A stretch of DNA of 52,731 nucleotides from Anaerolineae bacterium (GTDB lineage Bacteria; Chloroflexota; Anaerolineae; Promineifilales; Promineifilaceae). Position 1 is the first letter of the stretch, and every line of letters begins with the position of its first letter. The stretch lies in contig JANQGC010000253.1 in the NCBI GenBank assembly GCA_028277515.1, forward strand, positions 1-52,731. The letters run 5' to 3'. A program made the position numbers and the translations under genes. Under the pieces are notes generated by a model, which saw only the letters and a list, made by a program, of their open reading frames with translations, made no database searches and was not told the origin of the DNA. Positions 7,802 through 15,871 of the stretch are shown one piece after another.

Positions 7802-8977
7802 TTATCGGCTCAAGGCTGGCGGTAGAAGACCTAATGAAGCGGCAATCGACCTTTGAACGATTTTCGGCGCGATATTTGCCAGGCGCCAAAGCGTCAGCCA
7901 AAATTTTGGATATTGATGAACATAGAGTTGGCGGGCAATTTTTGCTCGCTTCACAAGCATTTGTCCGAGACGATGTTTGAGCAACCTGTCTCTATAATCC
8001 ACAAAAGAAAAATCACCACTCATAAAGGATTTTTGCACGACCTGAGCCACGACCTCACCATATTCTAGCGCGAAAGAAATTCCCTCCGCAAAAATAGGAT
8101 CAACTCCGGCCGCATCTCCTACCAATAAGATATTAGGGTGCGAAAATTCTGCTTGAGGATTAAACCAACGAACGGGGTGGCCTTCTAAAAGGACTGCGTG
8201 TGGATCGATGTCGCGCGCCTCAAGCCTGGTAAAAAAAGAGCGCTTGAGTTGGCCTCTTTGTCTCCTGTGGGCAGGTTTAGGGACAATGCGGCTGTCAAAA
8301 ATGCCCCGATTCATGTAAGGTTTGTCGTCTATGAGGCAAGGAAAATCCCAGATATATCCTTGGATTCCTTGGGCTATGCAAGAAAAGTCAAAGGTAGCAC
8401 ACCGTTTTTGCCAATCAATGGATTTTTGCGGATCGATGGATGTAAGCACACGTAGCAAACGCGCCACCCCGACAGTCGATCTCATTCCAAGTTTTCTGCG
8501 GATGGTACTATTAGCGCCATCTGCGGCAATGACAATCCTGGCCTGGTATTTTCCTCGATTGGTCGTTAATCTGACACCCTTCTTAACTGGCTGAATTTCT
8601 AGCAATTTTTCCCCGGTTTTGAGTTGTAACCCCCGTTCAATAACAGCAGCCGCAAGCGCACCATCAAATTCTTCCCTAATAATGATGCGCATAGCGTTGG
8701 GAGAGTGCACGGAGAAGGAATAAGGATCAAGATGGAACACAAGGCGATCAACCGAAAAAGCGGGGACCTCCAGATTCAAATTCAAATGATCGAGTTGTTG
8801 CTCCGCGTGGAATGTCATGCCGCCGCCACACAATTTTGGCCTGGGGTGTTCAGCGGCTTCCAGGATCAATAACTCTTTTGTTAATTCCGGGGTTAATTTT
8901 GCTATGTGCAACGCGGCGGCTAACCCGGCCGGACCGCCACCGACAATGATAATTTTTTTGGATATTGTTACGCTCAT
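7802..8977 (-). CDS. bchP: Geranylgeranyl reductase family flavoprotein, probable BchP
   Basis: The 391-residue protein opens with an FAD Rossmann motif (IIIVGGGPAGLAAALHIA), then PRPKLCGGG, where geranylgeranyl reductases have a conserved cysteine. It also has the second flavin motif GDAAGVDPIFAEGISFALEYG. In phototrophs BchP reduces the geranylgeranyl tail of bacteriochlorophyll to phytyl. The gene starts 7 bp after the methyltransferase stop and lies in an apparent pucC-methyltransferase-bchP operon, which supports a pigment role. A reductase for archaeal-type or quinone isoprenoids is the main alternative. The C-terminal 60 residues are basic and hydrophobic, suggesting membrane association. 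Confidence 0.78.
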   Translation of the reverse strand: MSVTISKKIIIVGGGPAGLAAALHIAKLTPELTKELLILEAAEHPRPKLCGGGMTFHAEQQLDHLNLNLEVPAFSVDRLVFHLDPYSFSVHSPNAMRIIIREEFDGALAAAVIERGLQLKTGEKLLEIQPVKKGVRLTTNRGKYQARIVIAADGANSTIRRKLGMRSTVGVARLLRVLTSIDPQKSIDWQKRCATFDFSCIAQGIQGYIWDFPCLIDDKPYMNRGIFDSRIVPKPAHRRQRGQLKRSFFTRLEARDIDPHAVLLEGHPVRWFNPQAEFSHPNILLVGDAAGVDPIFAEGISFALEYGEVVAQVVQKSFMSGDFSFVDYRDRLLKHRLGQMLVKRAKIARQLYVHQYPKFWLTLWRLANIAPKIVQRSIAASLGLLPPALSR

Positions 8978-8984
8978 GACGATT

Positions 8985-9767
8985 TTACCAACCGCCAGAA
9001 GTCACTTTTATTTGAAAACGATGTAATACAGGTTGTTTTTCATTTAAGTCAGGCCATTTTTCGGCAGCAAATTCTTTTAGTTGCTGTAAGAGTGGATTAA
9101 AAATGGCCTCCGGCAAAAACCAACTTTCATTATCCATGCGATTTTCTATGGCCGCTAACCGTTCATTTGGCGAGAGCCAGGTTGTCCATTCCGCAGCTAC
9201 AAATTCCGATACCTGGTCGCCCCCAAGTTCGGTCAGGATTTGTTGCGGAGAGATAGTAGCAGATGGTGGACTTAAATCAGGATTCAAGGCTAAGGCTTTT
9301 TGCCGTAATGCATCACGCAATTGCCCAAACACCGATTCCGGGTCCACCCAGTCTTCTCCTTGAATAACGATTCCTTCCGGTTTTAATACACGAATACCTT
9401 CGGAAATGACCCGTTCCAGGTTATCTGCCAAATGCAATACATGGACAGCTAAAATGGCATCAACGGAATGATCCTTCAGGGGTATTGAATGCATATCACC
9501 TTGAAATAATGATAGGCCAGGGGATGATCCGGCAACTTCCGCTAACATATCGGCCGAAATATCAAGACCCATCACATGGCAGCCTGATTTCAATACAGGT
9601 TGGGCAATGCGGCCGTTTCCCACGCCGATTTCCAAAATCAGCTTACCTACACCAACTCCTTTAGCAATAGCGGCCCCGATCTGATCAGAAACATCAGGCG
9701 GATGCTCGCGCTGGGCTTTATAGCGCCGGGCAATCCGTTCATCAAATGAAAAATCAATATTCATCAA
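8985..9767 (-). CDS. SAM-dependent class I methyltransferase
   Basis: The 260-residue protein has the class I motifs in order: motif I LILEIGVGNGRIAQP (about residues 42-56), the acidic end of beta2 in GLDIS, GDMHSIPL for motif II and a VHVLHLADN stretch. It therefore binds S-adenosylmethionine, but the acceptor cannot be read from the sequence. It is 11 bp downstream of the PucC-like gene and 7 bp upstream of bchP, all in one direction. A role in bacteriochlorophyll, carotenoid or quinone methylation is suggested by context only. It is not recognisable as BchM, BchU or UbiE. Confidence 0.75.
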   Translation of the reverse strand: MMNIDFSFDERIARRYKAQREHPPDVSDQIGAAIAKGVGVGKLILEIGVGNGRIAQPVLKSGCHVMGLDISADMLAEVAGSSPGLSLFQGDMHSIPLKDHSVDAILAVHVLHLADNLERVISEGIRVLKPEGIVIQGEDWVDPESVFGQLRDALRQKALALNPDLSPPSATISPQQILTELGGDQVSEFVAAEWTTWLSPNERLAAIENRMDNESWFLPEAIFNPLLQQLKEFAAEKWPDLNEKQPVLHRFQIKVTSGGW

Positions 9768-9778
9768 TAATTATAGAA

Positions 9779-11164
9779 TTAAGAGGCGGCCGCACCTGCC
9801 TCCATCGCCCTGACGGCATCATCTCGATGTAAGCGCGCTTCATGCAAATTATGAAAACGCTTGACACTTATTCGCCATAATATGGCTGCGGCGACCACCA
9901 TTCCTGCCGCTTCAATGGAAAAGATGCCAAAGTAAGCGACATTGGGTGCTAACAAACCTGTTTCAATGAGCGTCGTGTGTAACAAACCACTGGTAATGGC
10001 TGATGTTCCGTTGCCATAGGCCTGGGCCACACCCCATAAACCCATAAACAACCCAACCGCGCCAACGGCTGTCATTTCCATCATCATAGACAAAGCTCCC
10101 ACATTAAAGAAGCCGGTAAAAATGCCCATAACAAATAAGGAGGGAGCAACCATCCCTTCCTGCCGAATAAGCGCGGCCGTAGCCAACGTAGCCATACCCA
10201 TTGCTGTTCCGATACAGCCAACCAATGTAATGGTCCTTTTCTTAATAGAAAACAGAACGCTGATGATGCCCATCAATATCATGCCAAGCAGGACGCCACC
10301 GCCCCAAATAGGCTGAAAGCCCGTCGTTTCCGTTACAGGCATATTGAAAACTTCGGCACCAAAAACCTCTAAAATGTTGTCTTGCAAAAAGATGGCAAAT
10401 ATGGAAATGAAAATGAAAAGGAAGAAGCCCCGAGCTTGTTTATTTTCCCGGAGCATATTAAAGGCTACCTTCAATGGATTGGTTTCTATATCAACTTCTT
10501 CAGCCTGTTTGATTGACTCTTTAAGTTCGTCTCCCTTCAAGCGTTTTTCCATACCTATGACACCTAACAGTGTGGCCGTGATAACGATATAGGGGGTAAG
10601 ATTATAAAGACGCTGCATAGCTTCCGGCGTATATACAGGGCGTACAATGTTCATCACAATAGCGGCGATAATTGTGCTTAATATGGTGAATGTCCATACG
10701 ACAGAGATAACGCCTCCGCGTGAGCGGGGTGTGGTGACCTCAGCAATCAGTGAATGATGGGAATCTCCCATAACAGCAATGGCGATCCCGAATATGGCCA
10801 GGAGAACAAAACCGGTCAAAAAAGCCATTGGTGAGCCTTCACCCATCGCATGAGCCGTGGAAGGTAAAGCTATAAAGACAAGGCTGCCGACAACACTGGC
10901 TAGTATGAGAAATGGCGTACGCCGGTAACCCCAAATTGGCCGACGGTCAGCCAATCGGCCGGCAATGACCTGGAACGGAGACAAAAAATAATGGATGGAC
11001 AACATTGCCGTGATGACGAGGGCGGTTATTCCAAGTTCGGCAATTGTAATGCGATTGAAATCAATGGTTAACAAAGCAAACATCCATCCGACACCTAATT
11101 TTGGCAAAGCTAATCGCAATGTCTTTATTCCAGCTTTCAAATATGATAAGATTTTAGTAACCAT
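9779..11164 (-). CDS. pucC: BCD-family major facilitator (PucC/LhaA-like)
   Basis: The 461-residue polytopic protein has about 12 hydrophobic segments and the BCD-family signature near the N-terminus: LPKLGVGWMFALLTIDFNR, then GRLADRRPIWGYRRTPF in the first cytoplasmic loop. PucC, LhaA and Bch2 proteins of this family assist bacteriochlorophyll delivery or antenna assembly in the inner membrane. It heads the pucC-methyltransferase-bchP set. An AT-rich 80-bp stretch precedes its ATG, with a GGAGG-type site (reverse complement of cctcc at about 11171-11175). A general pigment or sugar transporter of the same superfamily is less likely, given the location. Confidence 0.88.
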   Translation of the reverse strand: MVTKILSYLKAGIKTLRLALPKLGVGWMFALLTIDFNRITIAELGITALVITAMLSIHYFLSPFQVIAGRLADRRPIWGYRRTPFLILASVVGSLVFIALPSTAHAMGEGSPMAFLTGFVLLAIFGIAIAVMGDSHHSLIAEVTTPRSRGGVISVVWTFTILSTIIAAIVMNIVRPVYTPEAMQRLYNLTPYIVITATLLGVIGMEKRLKGDELKESIKQAEEVDIETNPLKVAFNMLRENKQARGFFLFIFISIFAIFLQDNILEVFGAEVFNMPVTETTGFQPIWGGGVLLGMILMGIISVLFSIKKRTITLVGCIGTAMGMATLATAALIRQEGMVAPSLFVMGIFTGFFNVGALSMMMEMTAVGAVGLFMGLWGVAQAYGNGTSAITSGLLHTTLIETGLLAPNVAYFGIFSIEAAGMVVAAAILWRISVKRFHNLHEARLHRDDAVRAMEAGAAAS

Positions 11165-11248
11165 TGTTGAAACCTCCTCGAAATCCTGATTTATATTATT
11201 TTATAAAGAACATTTTATTGTAATAGATTATACCAATTTTAATACCAA

Positions 11249-11446
11249 ATGCCTAGAAATTACTTGTTCATAGATATGACAAAGGTTTGCAATCAGCTTA
11301 AATCCAGAAGGAAAACCAAGAAAACAACAGTAGCAAACACGGTCCACAACGTCAGGAGAAACACCCGCAAGATGTACTCTGAGAAGGAGAAGATACGCAT
11401 TTTTCTGGAAGGTCTGCGAGGGAATAGGATAAATATATTACGATAG
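11249..11446 (+). pseudogene. Remnant of an IS3-type transposase OrfA
   Basis: A 65-codon frame ends in MYSEKEKIRIFLEGLRGNR followed by unrelated residues and a stop. YS.EEKIRIVLEGLRG is the hallmark opening of IS3-family OrfA helix-turn-helix proteins, here preceded by the usual Lys/Arg/Thr-rich leader. The continuation (SIAELCRREGI...) is missing and no OrfB is present, so only a decayed 5' stub survives. It sits in the 360-bp gap between the PucC-like gene and the sensor kinase; I see no terminal inverted repeats or other genes there. Chance similarity is possible because the match is short. Confidence 0.5.
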
Positions 11447-11524
11447 ATTGCAGCATAGATCCTTGAAGGTCAAGATTATGTGCTCACAACTGGATCTTGT
11501 AGAGATGAGGTTTTTACACTACTG

Positions 11525-12670
11525 CTATTTTGGGGTAAAGATAGGCAAATAGATAGCAATCGTCATGCCTTGCCCTTTTCCAGGACTGGTGGCGGTGATA
11601 CGACCGTTATGGGCTTCCACAATGGCCTTAGAAATGGCCAATCCCAATCCGGCACCGCCACTGTCACGGCGCCGGCTTTCTTCTGCACGATAAAAACGAT
11701 CAAAGACGTGGGGCTGTAATTCCGGGGAAATGCCTTCGCCGTCATCGGTAATCCTTAAGTGAACTTCACCGGCAACCAATTCAGTACCGATGATAATATG
11801 CCCACCCTCCGGCGTATGGCGCAAAGCGTTAGCAAGCAGGTTGTGTAGCACCTGCCGCAGACGGTCAGAATCTACTTGAATTTGGGGTATGGTTTCGGCC
11901 AGGTTGCAGACAATGGCGACGTTTTTTTCACCGGCGAGGGGCATAAAAAAGGTTGCTGTTTCATTAGCGAGGGTATTGAGGTCAACGGGGACTAAATTCA
12001 AGGGCAACTGCCCGGCTTCAGCTTGACTCAGCTGACGCAAATCACGAACCAGGCGGATCAAATGTTTATTTTGGGCGTAAATCCTGCCAATTTCATCTTT
12101 ATCCAATGCATAAACGTCATCCAAAATGGCGCGCAAATTACCCTGCATCACCGTAAGCGGTGTCAGCAGTTCATGGGATACATCGGCCAACATCATGCGC
12201 CGCAGTTGCTCTGAACGTTCAAGGGAGGCGACCATCTGGTTGAAGTTATTGGCTAAATCAGTAATCTCTTGGGCGCCTTTGATCTCGACACGATAGGTTA
12301 ATTCCTGGGAAGCAACAGCTTTAGTTGCCGTCACAAGTCGTTCGATGGGCAAACTTAGGCCACGACCCAACAAGACCCCGGCTACAACGCCAACAATGAG
12401 CGTGGTCAGGAGCAGAAATTGAACGTCACTAACGTATTCTTCCTGGACATAGTAAGCCAGATCTTCCGCCAGAGAATCAATCTGCAAGGATGATAAACCA
12501 AGGCTGGATTCTTCATTCAGCCATTCGACATACTCTTTCTCCCAGATCACAATATCTTGTGGCTCAGTGAGCAGCAAGCTGGCGACTGGTAGGACGGTGA
12601 CGGCAAACACAATAGCGATAATCGACAGGCTGAGGCGTACCCAGAGCCGATTTAATGTGCGCTTGATCAT
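11525..12670 (-). CDS. Two-component sensor histidine kinase (HAMP, HisKA, HATPase)
   Basis: The 381-residue membrane kinase has TM1 (about 13-34), a short extracytoplasmic loop rich in acidic residues (36-82), TM2 (about 84-102) and HAMP (103-155). The dimerisation domain carries the phosphorylated His166 in DVSHELLTPL. The ATPase domain follows, with the N box NLLANALRHTPEGG and G boxes DDGEGI and GGAGLGLAI. The architecture is BaeS-like. The small sensor domain suggests sensing of envelope state or a small ligand, but the signal is unknown. The start overlaps the end of the response regulator by 4 bp, so the two are translationally coupled. Confidence 0.93.
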   Translation of the reverse strand: MIKRTLNRLWVRLSLSIIAIVFAVTVLPVASLLLTEPQDIVIWEKEYVEWLNEESSLGLSSLQIDSLAEDLAYYVQEEYVSDVQFLLLTTLIVGVVAGVLLGRGLSLPIERLVTATKAVASQELTYRVEIKGAQEITDLANNFNQMVASLERSEQLRRMMLADVSHELLTPLTVMQGNLRAILDDVYALDKDEIGRIYAQNKHLIRLVRDLRQLSQAEAGQLPLNLVPVDLNTLANETATFFMPLAGEKNVAIVCNLAETIPQIQVDSDRLRQVLHNLLANALRHTPEGGHIIIGTELVAGEVHLRITDDGEGISPELQPHVFDRFYRAEESRRRDSGGAGLGLAISKAIVEAHNGRITATSPGKGQGMTIAIYLPIFTPK

Positions 12671-13380
12671 CTTCTTTCCCCGACGAGCCGGTAACCGACA
12701 CGATGTACAGTTTGTATGTACAACGGCCGTTTCGGATCATCCTCTATCTTTTGCCGCAAATTCTTAATGTGGGTGTCCAAAGTGCGACTCATTCCTTCGT
12801 AGGCGTAACCTAAGGCGCGTTCCAGAAGTTCTTCGCGGTCAAAGGTGGTGTTGGGGTGGGACATAAAAGTGACCATCAACTCATATTCGGTGGGGGTTAG
12901 TTCTATAGGATTCCCATTTAACGTGAGTTCACGTCTATCCACGTCCAGAGCAAACGCATCGACACGCAGAATTTTGCTGCGCGCCGGTGCTGTCATTTGT
13001 ACTCTCCGCAGCAGTGCCCGCACCCGGGCCACCACTTCGCGGGCGTTAAACGGTTTGGGGATATAATCATCGGCCCCCAGTTCTAGCCCGATGATTTTTT
13101 CGCCGTCGTCGACGCGGGCAGTGAGCATAATGATCGGCAGTGTGCTCAAGCGTAAGTCAGCGCGGATCATACGGGTGATGTCCCAACCATCTTTGTCAGG
13201 TAGGCCCAGGTCAAGTACCAACAAATCTAATTCTTCACGATGTAGGGTTTTTACGGCCGTCGCCCCATCATGCGCCACCACCACTGCATAACCCGCCTGC
13301 TCCAGATATTCCCGTACCAGACGAGTAATCTCTCGATCATCATCAACCAGTAAAATGCGCTGTTTTTGAAAATTGTCCAT
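12667..13380 (-). CDS. OmpR-family response regulator
   Basis: The receiver domain (residues 1-120) has acidic pocket DDD13-15, phospho-acceptor Asp57 in LVLDLGLPDKDG and Lys in PKPF. It is followed by an OmpR winged helix with LTPTEYELM and TVHRVGYRL. It pairs with the adjacent kinase. I place the start at ATG 13380; an upstream in-frame TTG at 13389 also exists. A perfect TATAAT (reverse complement at 13390-13395) ends 9 nt before this ATG, so the transcript may be nearly leaderless. No good -35 or Shine-Dalgarno is seen. Targets may include the adjacent genes, but nothing shows this directly. Confidence 0.92.
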   Translation of the reverse strand: MDNFQKQRILLVDDDREITRLVREYLEQAGYAVVVAHDGATAVKTLHREELDLLVLDLGLPDKDGWDITRMIRADLRLSTLPIIMLTARVDDGEKIIGLELGADDYIPKPFNAREVVARVRALLRRVQMTAPARSKILRVDAFALDVDRRELTLNGNPIELTPTEYELMVTFMSHPNTTFDREELLERALGYAYEGMSRTLDTHIKNLRQKIEDDPKRPLYIQTVHRVGYRLVGERR

Positions 13381-13417
13381 TACTAGCAAATTATATCGCT
13401 CACCTCACTGGTATTAA

Positions 13418-14259
13418 TTAAAATGAATCGCAAACCCGTTGAGCGGCCTCTAAACCAGAAATGTAAGCACCGTGAATGGTTGCAAAATGGTCTGAGCTTG
13501 TATGCTCACCAGCAAAAGTTAGCTGGCCGTTTAGCATTGCTTTGAATGCTTCTATATCTGCTTGGCCGGATCCAACGCCATAATTTGTGTAGGAACCACA
13601 TGTAAATGGTGACTGTATCCAATCTGACACCATGAATTTTTCTGGCTGGGGGATACTGAAAGATCCTGATGAAATTCGCTATAGTACATAAAGTTCAATA
13701 AGCGGCGACGATCCTCCGGTAGATCATCTAATGGTCCTAGCTCATTTAAAGTTTCGTAAACGGATTGATCCACAGTCAAATTACTTGCCAATTCATCCAA
13801 TGCCGACATGTCGTTATTATAACGCAGAAAAGCACGTGCCAGCTTGAGAAAACCAATCGCATGGCCATCTATGTCGTAGACACGAAGCGAGGAAGAGTTT
13901 GTGGGAATCGTTAAAGCAAGATCGTTGGCTTCAGCCAAATTCGTGATTGGGTTGCCGTTAATACCATGTATCCATGATGCGCCCATGTCCAGACCAAATC
14001 CTAAATCATCACGAGTCCATACCCGCCCACCAATCCGATCCCGTGCTTCCAAAACAGTAACCTGGTACCCAAAATCATGCAGGGTTCGGGCTGCCGCAAG
14101 TCCGGAAAACCCGCTGCCGATAACAATGACCGATTCATCTCCTGATTTACAATTGTTCAATTGTTTAGTTTCTACTACTTCATCTCCTGCATTACATGAG
14201 ACTCCTAATAGACCCAATAATGCTAAACTTGATAACTGCAAGAATTCACGCCTTTGCAA
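13418..14259 (-). pseudogene. Decayed flavin-containing amine oxidase
   Basis: The first 210 codons (start 14259) give an exported flavin amine oxidase N-terminus: a signal with LLGLLGVSC, FAD motif VIVIGSGFSGLAAARTLHDF, ARDRIGGRVWT and GLDMGASWIHG. At about 13635 the reading frame shifts. The +1 frame (13418-13633) supplies the family's C-terminus, with SPFTCGSYTNYGVG and FAGEHTS..IHGAYISGLEAA. The two parts together give about 280 residues against the usual 430-480, so roughly 150 central residues (substrate domain) are also gone. It therefore looks like an internal deletion with a frameshift and a non-functional gene. A sequencing error could explain the shift but not the missing length. 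Confidence 0.85.
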
Positions 14260-14360
14260 AATACAATCTCCTATTGTAAAAATTTCTGCGATTCTCTAGT
14301 GACCGACCTGTCTAAAGTTGCACTCAACTGCAAAATTCCTATTGAATGTTCCTTGGATGT

Positions 14361-15656
14361 CTATCCAATTTCTTGGGCGCGTACAATCTTCTTTATCTGC
14401 ATTGGTTGCCAGCGCCAATGGCTGAGGGTGCGCCACACCCATTCCAATGGACCATATTGAAAATGACTTAGCCACCATGATGAGCAGCCGATCTGGAAAA
14501 CCCAAATAAGAAAGATAATAAGTAACTGCGACAGCCGATTAAGCGTACCGTATAAACCCAAACCGAAACCATAAAAAATGAATGTGGCGATGAGTGATTG
14601 GCCGATATAGTTTGTCAGCGCCATCCGCCCCACCGCCGCCAGGCGCTCCCGTAATACGGCGAGGAAATCCGAACGGCTCCACAACATGATGAGCGCAATA
14701 TAACCGCAGGCAACAAGTGGTGTAGCGAGGTTATTGGGAACGCGGCCGATGAATAATGAGTAGAATGCATTCCAATCGTTGGCAGTGTATTGAAACAGAC
14801 TGATTAAGGCAATTGGCAAGCCGACCCCGAATCCCACCAGGGCCATGTTTACATAGAAAGTGTCGCTTCGTTTTGCTGTCAGGATACCCCAGGTGTAAAA
14901 GGCCATCCCTACCAGCATCATGCCCAGTGCGCGGCAGAAAAATTCGATGAGTAAACTTATTTCTAGCAGTTCTTCCCCTCGTGTGTAAGGTGCCGTGGGT
15001 GCCGTGGATGAATCTTCTGCCAGTCGATAGGCGACCTGTTCGCTGTAATCGCCCCGATAAAGTTCTAGTTCGGAATTTATATCAGTTCCCCCCGGTTGCC
15101 AATACGCTTCAAAATAACGCAAATCGGCCGTCGCTAAATTTGGCAACTCACTGTTCACCCATAAATTAAACATTGACGGCACAAAAAAGATCACCAACCC
15201 CAAGCCCAACTGCCATTTTGCCGGCATGTGTCGAAACCAGTACAAAACAAACGAACACAACGCATAAATCACCAAAATATCGCCATCCCATACCAGGATG
15301 CTGTGCAGAAGTCCGAATATGAGCAGCCAAAAATTGCGCGAATAATAATAAATTAACGGCGACTTGCCCCGCTTCTCTATGTTACCCGTCAGCAACATGA
15401 CACCAGCCCCGAACAACATGGAAAATAGAGCCATCATTTTCTGATCGGCAAATATATGACTCAAGCTAAACACCAAACGATTCCAAATTTCGTTGCCGCC
15501 AAAAACCGTTGGATTGGAATATGCATAACTAGGCATGGCAAAGCTGGACATATTCATCAGCAAAATGCCCAGCAGTGCAAAGCCCCGTAATACATCAATT
15601 GCTATAATTCGTTGTTTCATTGATTGCTGCGATGCCATATTGATAACATTACTCAT
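14361..15656 (-). CDS. DUF418 (YeiB-like) integral membrane protein
   Basis: The 431-residue protein has about ten hydrophobic helices. It starts with the family hallmark RIIAIDVLRGFALLGILLMN and ends with the DUF418 signature FQYGPLEWVWRTLSHWR. Related YeiB proteins have no established biochemical function; some belong to the wider acyltransferase-3-like membrane fold. The C-terminal motif is intact. It stands alone between the amine-oxidase pseudogene and the sugar operon. The 215-bp gap on its upstream side (15657-15871) holds no gene I can support. Confidence 0.85.
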   Translation of the reverse strand: MSNVINMASQQSMKQRIIAIDVLRGFALLGILLMNMSSFAMPSYAYSNPTVFGGNEIWNRLVFSLSHIFADQKMMALFSMLFGAGVMLLTGNIEKRGKSPLIYYYSRNFWLLIFGLLHSILVWDGDILVIYALCSFVLYWFRHMPAKWQLGLGLVIFFVPSMFNLWVNSELPNLATADLRYFEAYWQPGGTDINSELELYRGDYSEQVAYRLAEDSSTAPTAPYTRGEELLEISLLIEFFCRALGMMLVGMAFYTWGILTAKRSDTFYVNMALVGFGVGLPIALISLFQYTANDWNAFYSLFIGRVPNNLATPLVACGYIALIMLWSRSDFLAVLRERLAAVGRMALTNYIGQSLIATFIFYGFGLGLYGTLNRLSQLLIIFLIWVFQIGCSSWWLSHFQYGPLEWVWRTLSHWRWQPMQIKKIVRAQEIG

Positions 15657-15871
15657 TGTCCAACTCCTTGTTGGTAACTTCTAGTTGCCGATTCCTTGTT
15701 TGATGTTGAGGCAATCTTAAACCCAACATCTGAAGAAGTTCTGAAGGAGTTGCAAAGTTGATCTGTGGATTTAGAGAAAATAGAAACTGAGGGTGCAGCC
15801 CCGGTTTTTAGATGGTAATGGTGATGAAGGGAAAGCGGTCCTGGCGGGCGAATGCGGCCGTTGACGCGCGA

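Noticed and set aside
7771..7980. 69-codon plus-strand frame before the bchP end
   Set aside because: Mostly antisense to the flavoprotein gene, with no recognisable domain.
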